Assembly: GCF_016756495.1 (NCBI RefSeq)
Contig: NZ_AP023243.1
Location: 2,546,501 to 2,610,500 of the forward strand
Source of the DNA: Mesorhizobium sp. 113-3-3
GTDB taxonomy: Bacteria; Pseudomonadota; Alphaproteobacteria; Rhizobiales; Rhizobiaceae
Direction of reading: 5' to 3'
Length of the DNA: 64,000 nucleotides
Shown here: one piece after another, positions 35,329-43,743 of the stretch
How positions within the stretch are numbered: position 1 is the stretch's first letter
How the letters are laid out: the number at the start of each line of letters is the position of its first letter
The notes under the pieces: generated by a model
Seen by the model: the letters and a program-made list of their open reading frames with translations, nothing else
Told to the model about the DNA's origin: nothing
Databases searched by the model: none
Program-made: the position numbers and the translations under genes

Positions 35329-37455
35329 CTATTTGTTGCTGGCGACCGGTGCCACCAGCGAGGTGATGCGGCGGATGGCGACACGCCGGTTCTCGCGGTT
35401 GGGCGCCGGGGTGTTGACCTTCAGATACTCCTCGCCATAGCCCTGCGTCGTCAGGTTCTCCGGCGGGATGCCGAAGGCATTGGTCAGCGCTTCGGCGACC
35501 GCTTCGGCGCGGCGGTCCGACAGAGCAAGGTTCGCTTCCGGCGTGCCGACGGCGTCGGTGTGGCCTTCGATCAGGAAGGTCTCTGCCGGGTTCTTCTTCA
35601 GCAGTTTCTCAATGGCGCTGGCGACGCCCTCGAGCTTCTGCACCTCGGTGTCGGAGATCGAGGAGGAGCCGAATTCGAAGTTCAGCGTGTCGAGGTCGAC
35701 GCGGCGTGCGATGTCGCGCACGCGGGCCGAACGCTTGACCTCGTCGATCGAATACAGACGCTGGACCCTCTCCACCGGCGGCTGGTCGAGGAAGGTGTAG
35801 TAGTCGTCATCGCTTTCGACGTCCTCGGAATCGAGGATGTACTGCCGGCGCGGAATGTTGAGCCGCATCGGCGGCAGGTCGTCGCCGGGATCGCGCCAGT
35901 CGCCCTCATCCTGATAGTCCCGCTCGTCGACATAGCTCAGCACATATTCGCGCCCGTCCGGCGTGATGCGCGAACGCTGGATGACATCGCCGTAACGGTT
36001 GCGGATGGTGACGATCTGGACGCCGTTGTCGCGCTGGACCGTCTCACGGGTACGGCCTTGCGACAGATCCTCGTAATAGACATCCTTGGCGCCGCGGTTC
36101 ATGCGCGGACCGTCATTGCTCTGCACGATCGTCTGGCCGCCGAGCTGAATGATCACGCGGTCGCCGATCTCCTTGAGAACGTCGACGCCCTTGGGACGAC
36201 GGCGGTCGCGGATGTTCTCGTCAGGCGCCCGGTCGAGGCGCTTGCCCTTTTCCTCCGTCACCGGAACGAGCTTTTCGGTCTTGATCTCCTGCTGGGCTGC
36301 CTTGTCGTCGGCTGGAGGCGGACCCTGGTCGACGGGAGCGACCACCGGCTTCTGGCTCTGGTCGCCGCCTTGCTGGGCGTTCTGGCCACCATTCTGCTGC
36401 TGGTCGTTCTGGCCGGCCTTGTCGCCAGGTTTGCGGCCGCCGGCCTTGCGTGCGGCATCCTTCTGGCTGTCGAGGATGGGGGCAGCGTTCTTGTCGGCAG
36501 GCGCTTCGCCCTGCACGGGGGTTTCGCCCTGGACAGGCGCGGCCGTGTTGCCATTGGCGGGCTGTTCACCGGTTGCGGGCTTCTGGCCGTTGGCCGGTTG
36601 CTCGCCCGTCGCGGGCTGTTTGCCGGTCTGCTGTTCGCCTGTCGCCGGCTTCTCGCCAATGGCAGGCTGTTCGCCGGTCGCCGGCTGCTCGCCATTGGCA
36701 GGCTGTTCGCCCGCCGGCTTCTTGCCGTGCTTCTTTGTCTGGGGCTGCTCGCCCTGGGCCGGTTGTTCGCCGGCCGGAGCCGGTTCAACCTTGGGCGTCG
36801 TTGCTTCGCCGGCAGGAGCTTCCTTCGGCGTCGGCGCGGCTTCCGGCGTCACTGCCGGGACCTGCTCGGCGGGCTTCTGCTGGTCCTGCTTGTGTTTCCT
36901 GCCGGGCTTGGTCGGCTGGTTGTCGTTGGCGGGCTCTGCCTGGCCAGCTGGAGCTTGTTCGGCAGGCGCCTGTTCGGTCTGTTGCTGCTGGTCACGCTTC
37001 TTCTTGCGCGGCTGCTGCTCTTCGGCGGGTGCCGCCTGTTCGGCCGGCGCCTGTTCGGTCTGTTGCTGCTGGTCACGCTTCTTCTTGCGCGGCTGCTGCT
37101 CTTCGGCGGGTGCCGCCTGTTCGGCCGGTGCCTGCTCGGTCTGCTGCTGTTGCTCGTGCTTCTTCTTGCGCGGCTGCTGCTCCTCGGCTGCCGGGGCGGG
37201 TTGCTCGGCTGCCGGGGCTGCCTGCTCCGCTGGTGCCTGTTCGGCCTGCTGCTCGTGCTTCTTCTTGCGCGGCTGCTCCTGGTCGGTTGGCTGTGCCGCG
37301 TCGGCAGGGGCGTCCTGCGCCAGGATCAGCGGCGTTCCACCGCCTTGCATGGGGCCGAACGCGGCACCTCCCTGAAGCGGGAACGCGCCCAATGGCGCGG
37401 ACGCCATCAGCAGGCCAAGTGCGGTGCCTGCCAGAATCCATGGTTGGCGTTTCAT
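35329..37455 (-). CDS. OmpA-family outer membrane protein with long repetitive linker
   Basis: A 708-residue envelope protein. A signal peptide covers about residues 1-24 (WILAGTALGLLMASAPLGAF). Residues about 45-400 are low-complexity: first near-perfect 27-residue repeats built on QPRKKKRDQQQQ and TEQAPAEQAAPAEE, then GEQPA(T/N)G repeats. A conserved beta-rich region follows (RVIIQLGGQTIVQSNDGPRM), and the last 120 residues are an OmpA-like peptidoglycan-binding domain (FEFGSSSISD, IEGHTDAVGTPEANLALSDRRA). It should link outer membrane and wall, the linker spanning the periplasm. ATG 37455 has AAGGAG upstream. Confidence 0.9.
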   Translation of the reverse strand: MKRQPWILAGTALGLLMASAPLGAFPLQGGAAFGPMQGGGTPLILAQDAPADAAQPTDQEQPRKKKHEQQAEQAPAEQAAPAAEQPAPAAEEQQPRKKKHEQQQQTEQAPAEQAAPAEEQQPRKKKRDQQQQTEQAPAEQAAPAEEQQPRKKKRDQQQQTEQAPAEQAPAGQAEPANDNQPTKPGRKHKQDQQKPAEQVPAVTPEAAPTPKEAPAGEATTPKVEPAPAGEQPAQGEQPQTKKHGKKPAGEQPANGEQPATGEQPAIGEKPATGEQQTGKQPATGEQPANGQKPATGEQPANGNTAAPVQGETPVQGEAPADKNAAPILDSQKDAARKAGGRKPGDKAGQNDQQQNGGQNAQQGGDQSQKPVVAPVDQGPPPADDKAAQQEIKTEKLVPVTEEKGKRLDRAPDENIRDRRRPKGVDVLKEIGDRVIIQLGGQTIVQSNDGPRMNRGAKDVYYEDLSQGRTRETVQRDNGVQIVTIRNRYGDVIQRSRITPDGREYVLSYVDERDYQDEGDWRDPGDDLPPMRLNIPRRQYILDSEDVESDDDYYTFLDQPPVERVQRLYSIDEVKRSARVRDIARRVDLDTLNFEFGSSSISDTEVQKLEGVASAIEKLLKKNPAETFLIEGHTDAVGTPEANLALSDRRAEAVAEALTNAFGIPPENLTTQGYGEEYLKVNTPAPNRENRRVAIRRITSLVAPVASNK
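36965..37207 (-). repeat. 81-base in-frame tandem repeat in the ompA-like gene
   Basis: Near-identical 81-base units begin at about 36965, 37046 and 37127, with a diverged further copy up to about 37270. Each encodes 27 residues alternating a basic QPRKKK block and an acidic/Ala-Pro block. Exact in-frame units suggest length variation by slippage or recombination. Confidence 0.8.
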
Positions 37456-37653
37456 CGAAAACTCTCCTTGTGGGGTCCCATCCTTGCCGAAACCGATCTT
37501 GGCCCGATTGGTTCCAGTTTGGCTGGGATAGAAGCCGTACGAGGCGATTGGCCGGCCTTTTGAAGGCAACTTCGTGTCATTCGGCCGGGTTGCAGCCGCA
37601 TTTCAACCTTTGCCACGCTTGACCTCGGCGGCCTACGGGGCCACATCCCCAAA

Positions 37654-38100
37654 ATGGAAACGCCGTTCTGGAAAACGAAGACGCTGGAGCAGATGAGCCC
37701 AGCCGAGTGGGAATCGCTGTGCGATGGCTGCGGCAAATGCTGCCTGTCGAAGCTCGAGGACGAGGACACCGGCGAGATTTACTGGACCAGTGTCGGCTGC
37801 CGACTGTTCGACGCGCAGACCTGCCGCTGCGCCGACTATGCCAACCGGCTGGCGCGCGTTCCCGATTGCGTCGGGCTGACGCCGCAGAATGTGCGCACCA
37901 TCAGCTGGCTGCCAAGCACCTGCGCCTACCGGCTGGTGGCCGAGGGCCGCGACCTCTATTGGTGGCACCGGCTGGTGTCGGGCAGTGCCGAAACCGTGCA
38001 CGAGGCCGGCATCTCGATGCGCGGCCGGGTCAAGGCCAGTGAGACCGATCTGGCCGAGCCTGAAGATTATTTTGACTATATGCTCGACGACGAGCCTTGA
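37654..38100 (+). CDS. UPF0260/YcgN-family protein
   Basis: A 148-residue cytoplasmic protein of the YcgN family with a CxxCxxxCC-type cluster ([12 protein letters not shown] near residue 22) and further cysteines ([26 protein letters not shown]), suggesting zinc or iron-sulfur binding. The family also keeps [13 protein letters not shown] near 110. Its molecular role is not established. No clear ribosome-binding site precedes the ATG, so the message may be leaderless or weakly translated. Confidence 0.92.
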   Translation: METPFWKTKTLEQMSPAEWESLCDGCGKCCLSKLEDEDTGEIYWTSVGCRLFDAQTCRCADYANRLARVPDCVGLTPQNVRTISWLPSTCAYRLVAEGRDLYWWHRLVSGSAETVHEAGISMRGRVKASETDLAEPEDYFDYMLDDEP

Positions 38101-38306
38101 GGTCCGTGTCCGCACGGCTCCGAACAAGGAACCCGGGCAAGAATATTTTGGGCGCGCATTGTTCGAAACCTGGCGAGGATTTCCTTTTTCCGCCACATGA
38201 ACCGCAGATGAACGGCGGGTTCGTAAACAGTTCAGGCAGGCTGGCGCATTCTCCCATCATCGCTTTCAAGAGGACGGGTGCAAGCCCGCAACAAGGAGAA
38301 AAGACC

Positions 38307-38663
38307 ATGTTCAACACGGTGAAAACGGCAGCCCTCTCGGCCCTGGTAGGCCTCGGCGCGCTGACGGCCATTCCTGCCCATGCCGACAGCCTCTATCTCG
38401 GATTCGGCAACAACCAGGATCCGCGCTTCGGCGTCTACGCCGGCGACGACGGCTATCGGCATCGCCGCGATGAGCGCCGTGACGGCTGGCGCCGCGGCTG
38501 TTCGCCGGATCGCGCCTTGGACAAGGCCGAGCGCATGGGCCTCTATCGCGCCCGCATCGTCGACGCCAACCGCCGCGTGATCAAGGTCGTGGGCCGTCAG
38601 GATGGCGACCGCGTCGTTATCGTATTCGCCAACGAGCGCGGTTGCCCGGTCATCTATCGCTGA
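38307..38663 (+). CDS. Small secreted basic protein, unknown function
   Basis: A 118-residue protein with a clear signal peptide (about 1-26, ending AIPAHA), a low-complexity acidic/aromatic middle (YLGFGNNQDPRFGVYAGDDG), an Arg-rich stretch (RHRRDERRDGWRRG) and a conserved-looking C-terminus with a cysteine pair (GCSPDRAL, ANERGCPVIYR). The type is common in Rhizobiales and not characterised; a periplasmic location is inferred. AACAAGGAGAAAAG precedes the ATG. Confidence 0.75.
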   Translation: MFNTVKTAALSALVGLGALTAIPAHADSLYLGFGNNQDPRFGVYAGDDGYRHRRDERRDGWRRGCSPDRALDKAERMGLYRARIVDANRRVIKVVGRQDGDRVVIVFANERGCPVIYR

Positions 38664-38673
38664 GGCTGCGGGC

Positions 38674-38754
38674 TGACCCTCCGCGAGGGTTAGCGTGGCA
38701 TAACCCTCTGCGAGGGTTAGCGTGGCATAACCCTCTGCGAGGGTTAGCCTGGGG
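38674..38754. repeat. Three tandem 27-base hairpin repeats
   Basis: Units 38674-38700, 38701-38727 and 38728-38754 share the form TAACCCTC-TGC-GAGGGTTA plus a short tail (GCGTGGCA). Each makes a 7-bp hairpin with a 3-base loop. A fourth, diverged hairpin (GACCCC-TGC-GGGGTC, 38759-38773) follows, and an outer pair CCGTCCG/CGGACGG spans 38773-38809. All lie in the 3-prime region of the small secreted-protein gene. Confidence 0.85.
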
Positions 38755-38821
38755 ACATGACCCCTGCGGGGTCCGTCCGGACTAGCGGAGCCCCTGTCCC
38801 ATCGGACGGGTGCGGCTCGAA

Positions 38822-38855
38822 AAAACCCCGCGGGAGCGATCCCGCGGGGTTTTTC
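38822..38855. terminator. Strong bidirectional terminator
   Basis: A perfect 15-bp stem AAAAACCCCGCGGGA/TCCCGCGGGGTTTTT with a GCGA loop lies between the convergent secreted-protein and SIMPL genes. Confidence 0.9.
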
Positions 38856-38913
38856 ATGCGCGGCATTTGCCGTTGGCGTGGCCGGGGAGAGCCCGGCCAC
38901 GCATCCGAATTGC

Positions 38914-39627
38914 CTATTTCAGTTCGAACGTGACGGTGACTTGAACATTGTAGGCGTTCTCGCCGGCCTGCGTCGGCACCGCCGCGCCCGCGGCGGCATC
39001 GAAGGCCTTGGCATTGATCGCCATTGGCGGCGGGGCGATGTTCTGGTCGGAGATTTCAAGCACCCGACCGATGCTGACGCCGGCGGCTTCGGCAAGCGTC
39101 TTGGCCTTGGCGATCGCGTTGGCCACCGCTTTCTTGCGGGCTGCGTCGATGGTTGCCGCCGGATTGTCGTTGGTGAAGGAGATGCCGCCACCCTGGTTGA
39201 CGCCGAGCGACACGGCCTTGTCGAGAATCTCGCCCGTCTTGTCGATGTCGCGCACCCGCACCGCAAGCGTGTTGGTCACCTGGTAGGCGACCAACTCGGC
39301 CTCCTGGCTGCCGTCGGGCTTGTTGGTGTAGTTGTAGCGCGGGTTGATCTGGATGCCCGCCGTCTGCAGGTCGCGGTCCTTGATGCCGGCGGCTTTCATC
39401 GCCGCGATCACGGCGGCCATGGCGTCGTTGTTGGCGTCGAGCGCGGCGCGCGCCGTCTTGGCTTCGCGCATCACGCTGAGCGACAACAACGCCAGATCGG
39501 GAGGGGTGGTCGCTTCGCCTTCACCCGAAACAACAATGCGGGCGGGCGTCGGCGAATCGGCGGCTCCAGCCATCGCCGGAAAGGCGATTGCAGCGGCGAG
39601 CGCGAGGGGCAAAAGATGTCTGGTCAT
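38914..39627 (-). CDS. SIMPL-domain (DUF541) periplasmic protein
   Basis: A 237-residue exported protein with a signal peptide (about 1-22, ending AMAGA) and one SIMPL/DUF541 domain: RIVVSGEGEATTPPDLALLSLSV, LQTAGIQINPRYNYT, GEILDKAVSLGVNQGGGISF and AKTLAEAAGVSIGRVLEI. Members form periplasmic or outer-membrane oligomers linked to oxidative stress tolerance (E. coli YggE), but the mechanism is unknown. AAGGAGATTTT precedes the ATG. It is monocistronic. Confidence 0.92.
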   Translation of the reverse strand: MTRHLLPLALAAAIAFPAMAGAADSPTPARIVVSGEGEATTPPDLALLSLSVMREAKTARAALDANNDAMAAVIAAMKAAGIKDRDLQTAGIQINPRYNYTNKPDGSQEAELVAYQVTNTLAVRVRDIDKTGEILDKAVSLGVNQGGGISFTNDNPAATIDAARKKAVANAIAKAKTLAEAAGVSIGRVLEISDQNIAPPPMAINAKAFDAAAGAAVPTQAGENAYNVQVTVTFELK

Positions 39628-39761
39628 GAAAATCTCCTTGGTCTGCGATCCAGTCGCAGAGGTCGCGTAGAGCGCGATTATGGGTTGATTTGGGCGATCG
39701 GCGAAAGCCGGTCGGGAAAGCCTTGTGCCGGAAAGCGAAAAACATTAATCCAGCCGGCGTG

Positions 39762-39837
39762 GGGCCTGTAGCTCAATGGTTAGAGCCGGCGGCTCATAAC
39801 CGCTTGGTTGGGGGTTCGAGTCCCTCCGGGCCCACCA
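39762..39837 (+). tRNA. tRNA-Ile(CAU), lysidine type, probable
   Basis: 76 bases with an encoded CCA. The acceptor stem GGGCCTG pairs with CGGGCCC, the D-arm is AGCTC...GAGCC, the anticodon loop is CTCATAA (CAT anticodon), and the T-arm is GGGGG-TTCGAGT-CCCTC. Anticodon CAT fits Met or the Ile2 species. The anticodon arm and variable region (GGCGGCTCATAACCGCTTGG) match the E. coli tRNA-Ile2 pattern rather than elongator or initiator Met, so C34 is probably converted to lysidine by TilS. Confidence 0.85.
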
Positions 39838-39884
39838 TTATCGTTATTTATCAATGAGTTACGAGGCGGTTCGCCAGAATTGAT

Positions 39885-40037
39885 TCAAGAAGCTGATCCA
39901 GCCATCTTCTCCCGAATGGCAGCAATGCGCCTCATATGGCCATAGCGATCAGCCTTCCCCACATACCAGAAGCGGACGTCGTCGGCCGGGCGCAGGTCAG
40001 GGTTGCGCCAATACCGGACCGAGTTGCCGCCGGCCAT
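39885..40037 (-). CDS. Possible small hypothetical protein
   Basis: A 50-residue frame downstream of the tRNA with GC-rich third positions and a balanced composition (VRYWRNPDLRPADDVRFWYVGKADRYGH). AGGA lies about ten bases before the ATG. I do not recognise a family; it could be the remnant of a larger gene. The rest of the 389-base stretch 39838-40226 shows nothing I can support. Confidence 0.35.
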   Translation of the reverse strand: MAGGNSVRYWRNPDLRPADDVRFWYVGKADRYGHMRRIAAIREKMAGSAS

Positions 40038-40226
40038 TGGGCAGGAATTCCTGTGTCGGGCGGGCTTCTTGTTTTTGTACGCCTTCGCGTTGGCTTTCAG
40101 CCTCCTGAGCCGAGGGAACAAGAAGCAACAGGATCCCGCCATGCTACCCGGCGAGCGCGATCCGTTGGACGGTCGTTCCGGCCGCCGATAATGCCCTCTG
40201 GCGTGGCCGTTGCGCAGCAACCGTTC

Positions 40227-42752
40227 CTATGCCGCCGGTACAAACCCCGGTGATGGGGTGCAGCCCGCCGCCCGCTCAACCGCCATCAGCAGTTCGTTGA
40301 TGGGCATAGCCCGGCCAAACAGGTAGCCTTGGCCTTCGTGACAGCCGAGAAGACGAAGGGTCGCTGCCTGCTCTTCGCACTCAATTCCCTCGGCGACAAG
40401 TTTGAGCCCAAAGCCCAGAGCCAGGCCAACGATTGCCTTGACGATGGCTGCGTCGCCGACGCTGGTCGCCATTCGGTCGACAAAGGCGCGGTCGATCTTC
40501 AGGCGCGTAAGGGGGTACTCGGTGAGCATGCTAAGCGAGGCATAGCCGGTGCCATAGTCGTCGAAGGCCAAGCCGACGCCAAGTTCACGAATCTTAGTTA
40601 GCGTCACGAGCGTCGCCGGGTCTTGGTTAAGGATTATCTTCTCGGTGATCTCGATCTCCAGCAGTTCTGGAGGCAGCTCGTTTTCCTGGAGCTGCCTCGC
40701 GATCGTCTTTGTCAAACCTCCGGCCTTCATCTGGGCCGAGAATAGATTGACGCCGATACGCAGGGGGCGACCGGCGCGATGGAGCCGCGCCGCAACTGCT
40801 GACGCGGTGGCGATCGTCCAGTCACCGACCGCCGCCGCCACCGGACTCGGCTCCAGGACGGAGAGAAATTCCGCCGGCTGCAGAAGTCCCCTTTCTGGAT
40901 GCCGCCAGCGCAGGAGTGCCTCGGCACCGACCAAGGAGCCGGTGGCGAGGTCGACCTGTGGCTGGTAGTGCAGCTCGAACTCGGCATTGGCGAAGGCTCG
41001 GCGTAGCTCGGCCTCGAGGTCGATTTCCCGCTGAACTTCTTCTTTCATTCCGGGGGTGAAGAATCTCTCCGTTCCCGGCAGCTCCGCCTTCGCCCGATAC
41101 ATTGCGAGATCGGCGTGGGCCATTAGTTCCGCAGCCGAACTTCCGTGGTCCGGGGACCGTGCGATACCGATGCTTGCCGTCAGGAACACCTTTCGCCTCG
41201 GCAGGAAAAAAGGCTCGGCGCACACTTCCCGGATCCGGCCGATGAATTCAGCGAGCGAACCCGTCGTGGATCCCTCAGGTACGAAGACAGCGAACTCGTC
41301 ACCACCCCAACGAGAGACGGTCGCGTCCGGAGGGGTCACCTCTGCCAGCCTTTTCGCCGTCGCGCGGAGCAGCAGGTCGCCGACAGCGTGGCCGGCGGAG
41401 TCATTGACCTTCTTAAACCCGTCAAGGTCAAGGAGGATCACCGCTCCAGCCGCCTTCCGTCTAATTGCCGCATCGACGATCTGGCCGAAATACAGCCGAT
41501 TAGTAATGCCGGTGAGCTGGTCGAAATGGGCGAGTTCGAAAAGGCGGTTCTCGGCAGCTTTGCGCTCCGTGATGTCCTCGGCGACGCCGATCAGTCGGTA
41601 GACGCAGTCTGCTTCGTCCCTGATCGCAACGCTTCGGTCGTGAATCCAGCGAGTCGCGCCATCAGGCCGTGTGATCCTGTATTCGACATCGTAGCCGACC
41701 TCGGCCTGCTGCTTAACCCGCCTTTCCGTTGCCTCGCGGTCCTCGGGCACGATCGCTTCGAGGTACGCGACTGGCCGCTCGTAGACCTCCTCAACGGTCC
41801 GCCCCCAAACGGTCTCATAGGCGGGGCTGATATATTCGACCTTCGTCTTGTCCGCATTCGTGATCCAGAAGACCTCGCTAAGGTTCTCTGCGATCTGGCG
41901 GAAGCGCAACTCGCTGCTTCGAAGTGACTCCTCGGACCGGCACCGTTCGGTGATGTCTTCGCCGGAGCTGAGGATGCCAGTGGCCTTACCGCTGTCATCG
42001 AAAAGGCGCTGATTGTGCCAGCTGATGATCCGCTCTTCCCCGCTCTTGGTAACGATCTCATTCTGGAAATGCTCGACAGCCGGCGTGGTGCCATCGAGAA
42101 ACGAATGGAATGCGGCTCGCATCTCTAATCGCTTCGGCGCGGGGATGAACACGTCGATCCAGTTCCGGCCGAGGAGTTCGTCGGCGGCTCGATAGCCGAG
42201 CACCTCGCACCCCTGCCGGTTGACGAGCGAAATCGTCTCGTCGGCCGCGAAGACCATCATCATTACGCCAGCTACATCGAGATATCGCTGGGCGGTGTCC
42301 CGTTCGCGGGCGATGTGGGCGGCCATCGTCCGCTGGTGTTCACGCTCCTGGATCGCCCGGCGTGTGTCGGTCATCTCGACAAAAGAGGTGGCGAGGGCCG
42401 GCCGGCCGTCGATGGCGATTGTCGTTCCCCGCACCTCCAGATCGATGATCGAGCCGTCTTTCCGAACGCCGCGAAACGAATATTCCGAGGTAGTTGTCTC
42501 GCGGCAGAGGCGCTCGTTCATCCGGTTCCGAACCATCTCCCTATCGGTATCGACGACGAGGTCGAAGGGGGAGAGCTGGATGAATTCTTCTTCTAAGTAG
42601 CCGAACAGCTCGCAGCATTTCTGGTTGGCGTAGAGAAACCGGGCGTCGAGCACGATCGTCATGCCGACCAACGCGTGGTCGGCCAAGTCTTCAAAGACAG
42701 CCGAAAGCTGATTGTGAGAAACGGCCCGGAGGTGATCCATCGTGATACTCAT
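40227..42752 (-). CDS. PAS-PAS-PAS-GGDEF-EAL cyclic-di-GMP signalling protein
   Basis: An 841-residue protein. Three PAS domains (about 10-130, 150-280 and 295-410; e.g. FRQIAENLSEVFWITNAD) precede a GGDEF diguanylate cyclase domain with intact RWGGDEF and an EAL phosphodiesterase domain with intact GAEALLRW, IEITEKI, DDYGTGYASLSML and AEGIECEEQ. Both activities may therefore be possible. No membrane segment is seen, so it senses a cytosolic cue such as oxygen, redox state or a ligand through PAS. The start is uncertain: ATG at 42752 or 42740 lies before the first PAS, and the frame is open to 42818. Confidence 0.92.
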   Translation of the reverse strand: MSITMDHLRAVSHNQLSAVFEDLADHALVGMTIVLDARFLYANQKCCELFGYLEEEFIQLSPFDLVVDTDREMVRNRMNERLCRETTTSEYSFRGVRKDGSIIDLEVRGTTIAIDGRPALATSFVEMTDTRRAIQEREHQRTMAAHIARERDTAQRYLDVAGVMMMVFAADETISLVNRQGCEVLGYRAADELLGRNWIDVFIPAPKRLEMRAAFHSFLDGTTPAVEHFQNEIVTKSGEERIISWHNQRLFDDSGKATGILSSGEDITERCRSEESLRSSELRFRQIAENLSEVFWITNADKTKVEYISPAYETVWGRTVEEVYERPVAYLEAIVPEDREATERRVKQQAEVGYDVEYRITRPDGATRWIHDRSVAIRDEADCVYRLIGVAEDITERKAAENRLFELAHFDQLTGITNRLYFGQIVDAAIRRKAAGAVILLDLDGFKKVNDSAGHAVGDLLLRATAKRLAEVTPPDATVSRWGGDEFAVFVPEGSTTGSLAEFIGRIREVCAEPFFLPRRKVFLTASIGIARSPDHGSSAAELMAHADLAMYRAKAELPGTERFFTPGMKEEVQREIDLEAELRRAFANAEFELHYQPQVDLATGSLVGAEALLRWRHPERGLLQPAEFLSVLEPSPVAAAVGDWTIATASAVAARLHRAGRPLRIGVNLFSAQMKAGGLTKTIARQLQENELPPELLEIEITEKIILNQDPATLVTLTKIRELGVGLAFDDYGTGYASLSMLTEYPLTRLKIDRAFVDRMATSVGDAAIVKAIVGLALGFGLKLVAEGIECEEQAATLRLLGCHEGQGYLFGRAMPINELLMAVERAAGCTPSPGFVPAA

Positions 42753-43119
42753 CGCTGCTCGCAGACAGAGTGGACAGTGAGCGCCATGGCTTAACGAAAG
42801 GTTCGACATTCCGTGCAAGTTGCATCAATGCTCGATGGAAGCGACGCAATTGGGCCATCGCCGAAGCAACGCGCCGCCAGGTACTCGCCGAGCTTAGGTC
42901 ACCCGCATGCGCCGAGACCTTGGCTCGGGGAGGTGCGTGGCAAATATGGCCGGGCGGGCCGGCACGCCCAAACGCCAACTCTCTCGTATTTATTGCCTTT
43001 CGCTTTGCGGACCATCTGGCCGTCTCGGTTGAAGTCGTGAGCGCCGGTTTCCCAGAACTTACGTCATCCAAATCGAGCGTGACGATGTACTGGAGCAGAC
43101 ACCTCCAGCAAGAACCCGC
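42753..43119. other. Intergenic region without a supported gene
   Basis: These 367 bases lie between the response regulator stop and the GGDEF-EAL gene start. Frames are short or have poor codon use. I see no strong operator or terminator; the promoter of the GGDEF-EAL gene should be here. Confidence 0.5.
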
Positions 43120-43737
43120 TCACCTAGCCTCTGCGAGGCTCGCGAGAACAGAAAGCCTGACCGCTTGGCCCAGCTGGTGCACGCCTAGGCGGTCCATCAT
43201 ACGCGAGCGATGAACCTCGACAGTGCGCACACTGATACCGAGATCGAAGGCAATGATCTTGTTTGGCTGCCCGGCTACCAGCGCCTCGAGAACCTGGCGC
43301 TCGCGTGGACTGAGCGTATCGATCAGCGCTTTCGCACCAGCAATTTCATCGGTTCGACCCTTCGCCGTGCCGGTCTTCAGCGCGGACTCAATCGCCGCTA
43401 CCAAGGCGTCGTGGCTATATGGCTTTTCAATGAAGTCCACAGCTCCTGCCTTCATCGCTCGGACCGCGGTCTGTACGTCGCCTTGAGCCGTTATCACAAT
43501 AACCGGCAAGTCCGGGTTTTTCAGCTGAAGGCGAGCCTGAACCTCAAAGCCGTCCATCTCCGGCATGCGAAGATCCAGCAGAACGCAGCCCGCGGCCAAG
43601 TCGCCCGCGACGCCGAGGAATGCCTTCGGCGAGGCATACGACACCACATTGAAACCGATCGCGTCCAGTAGCCGCTCCAACGACCGGCGGATCGCTTGGT
43701 CGTCATCAACAATATAAATGCATCGGTCGGCGCCCAT
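43120..43737 (-). CDS. FixJ/NarL-type response regulator
   Basis: A 205-residue two-component regulator. The receiver (about 5-118) has the acidic pair DDD at 11-13, phospho-acceptor Asp55 in LLDLRMP, and Lys105 in EKPYS. The LuxR-type HTH (about 140-200) has LSPRERQVLEALVAGQPNKIIAFDLGISVRTVEVHRSRMMDRL. The layout and KP(Y/F)S context are of the FixJ type. The gene begins 6 bases after the sensor kinase stop, so the pair is cognate. It is probably a transcriptional activator; whether it drives fixK-type genes is unknown. Confidence 0.92.
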   Translation of the reverse strand: MGADRCIYIVDDDQAIRRSLERLLDAIGFNVVSYASPKAFLGVAGDLAAGCVLLDLRMPEMDGFEVQARLQLKNPDLPVIVITAQGDVQTAVRAMKAGAVDFIEKPYSHDALVAAIESALKTGTAKGRTDEIAGAKALIDTLSPRERQVLEALVAGQPNKIIAFDLGISVRTVEVHRSRMMDRLGVHQLGQAVRLSVLASLAEAR

Positions 43738-43743
43738 CTTCGC

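Noticed and set aside
35560..37563. A 667-residue open frame opposite the ompA-like gene
   Set aside because: It is the antisense of the low-complexity repeat region. GC-rich repeats with no stop codons on the other strand create it; composition (Leu/Ala/Gly runs) is not protein-like and it lacks a ribosome-binding site.
38674..38754. CRISPR array
   Set aside because: Units are contiguous 27-base repeats with no unique spacers, and no cas genes are present.
39838..40226. Integrase or phage remnant next to the tRNA
   Set aside because: No tyrosine-recombinase motifs or repeated tRNA end could be found by eye; only a doubtful 50-residue frame remains.
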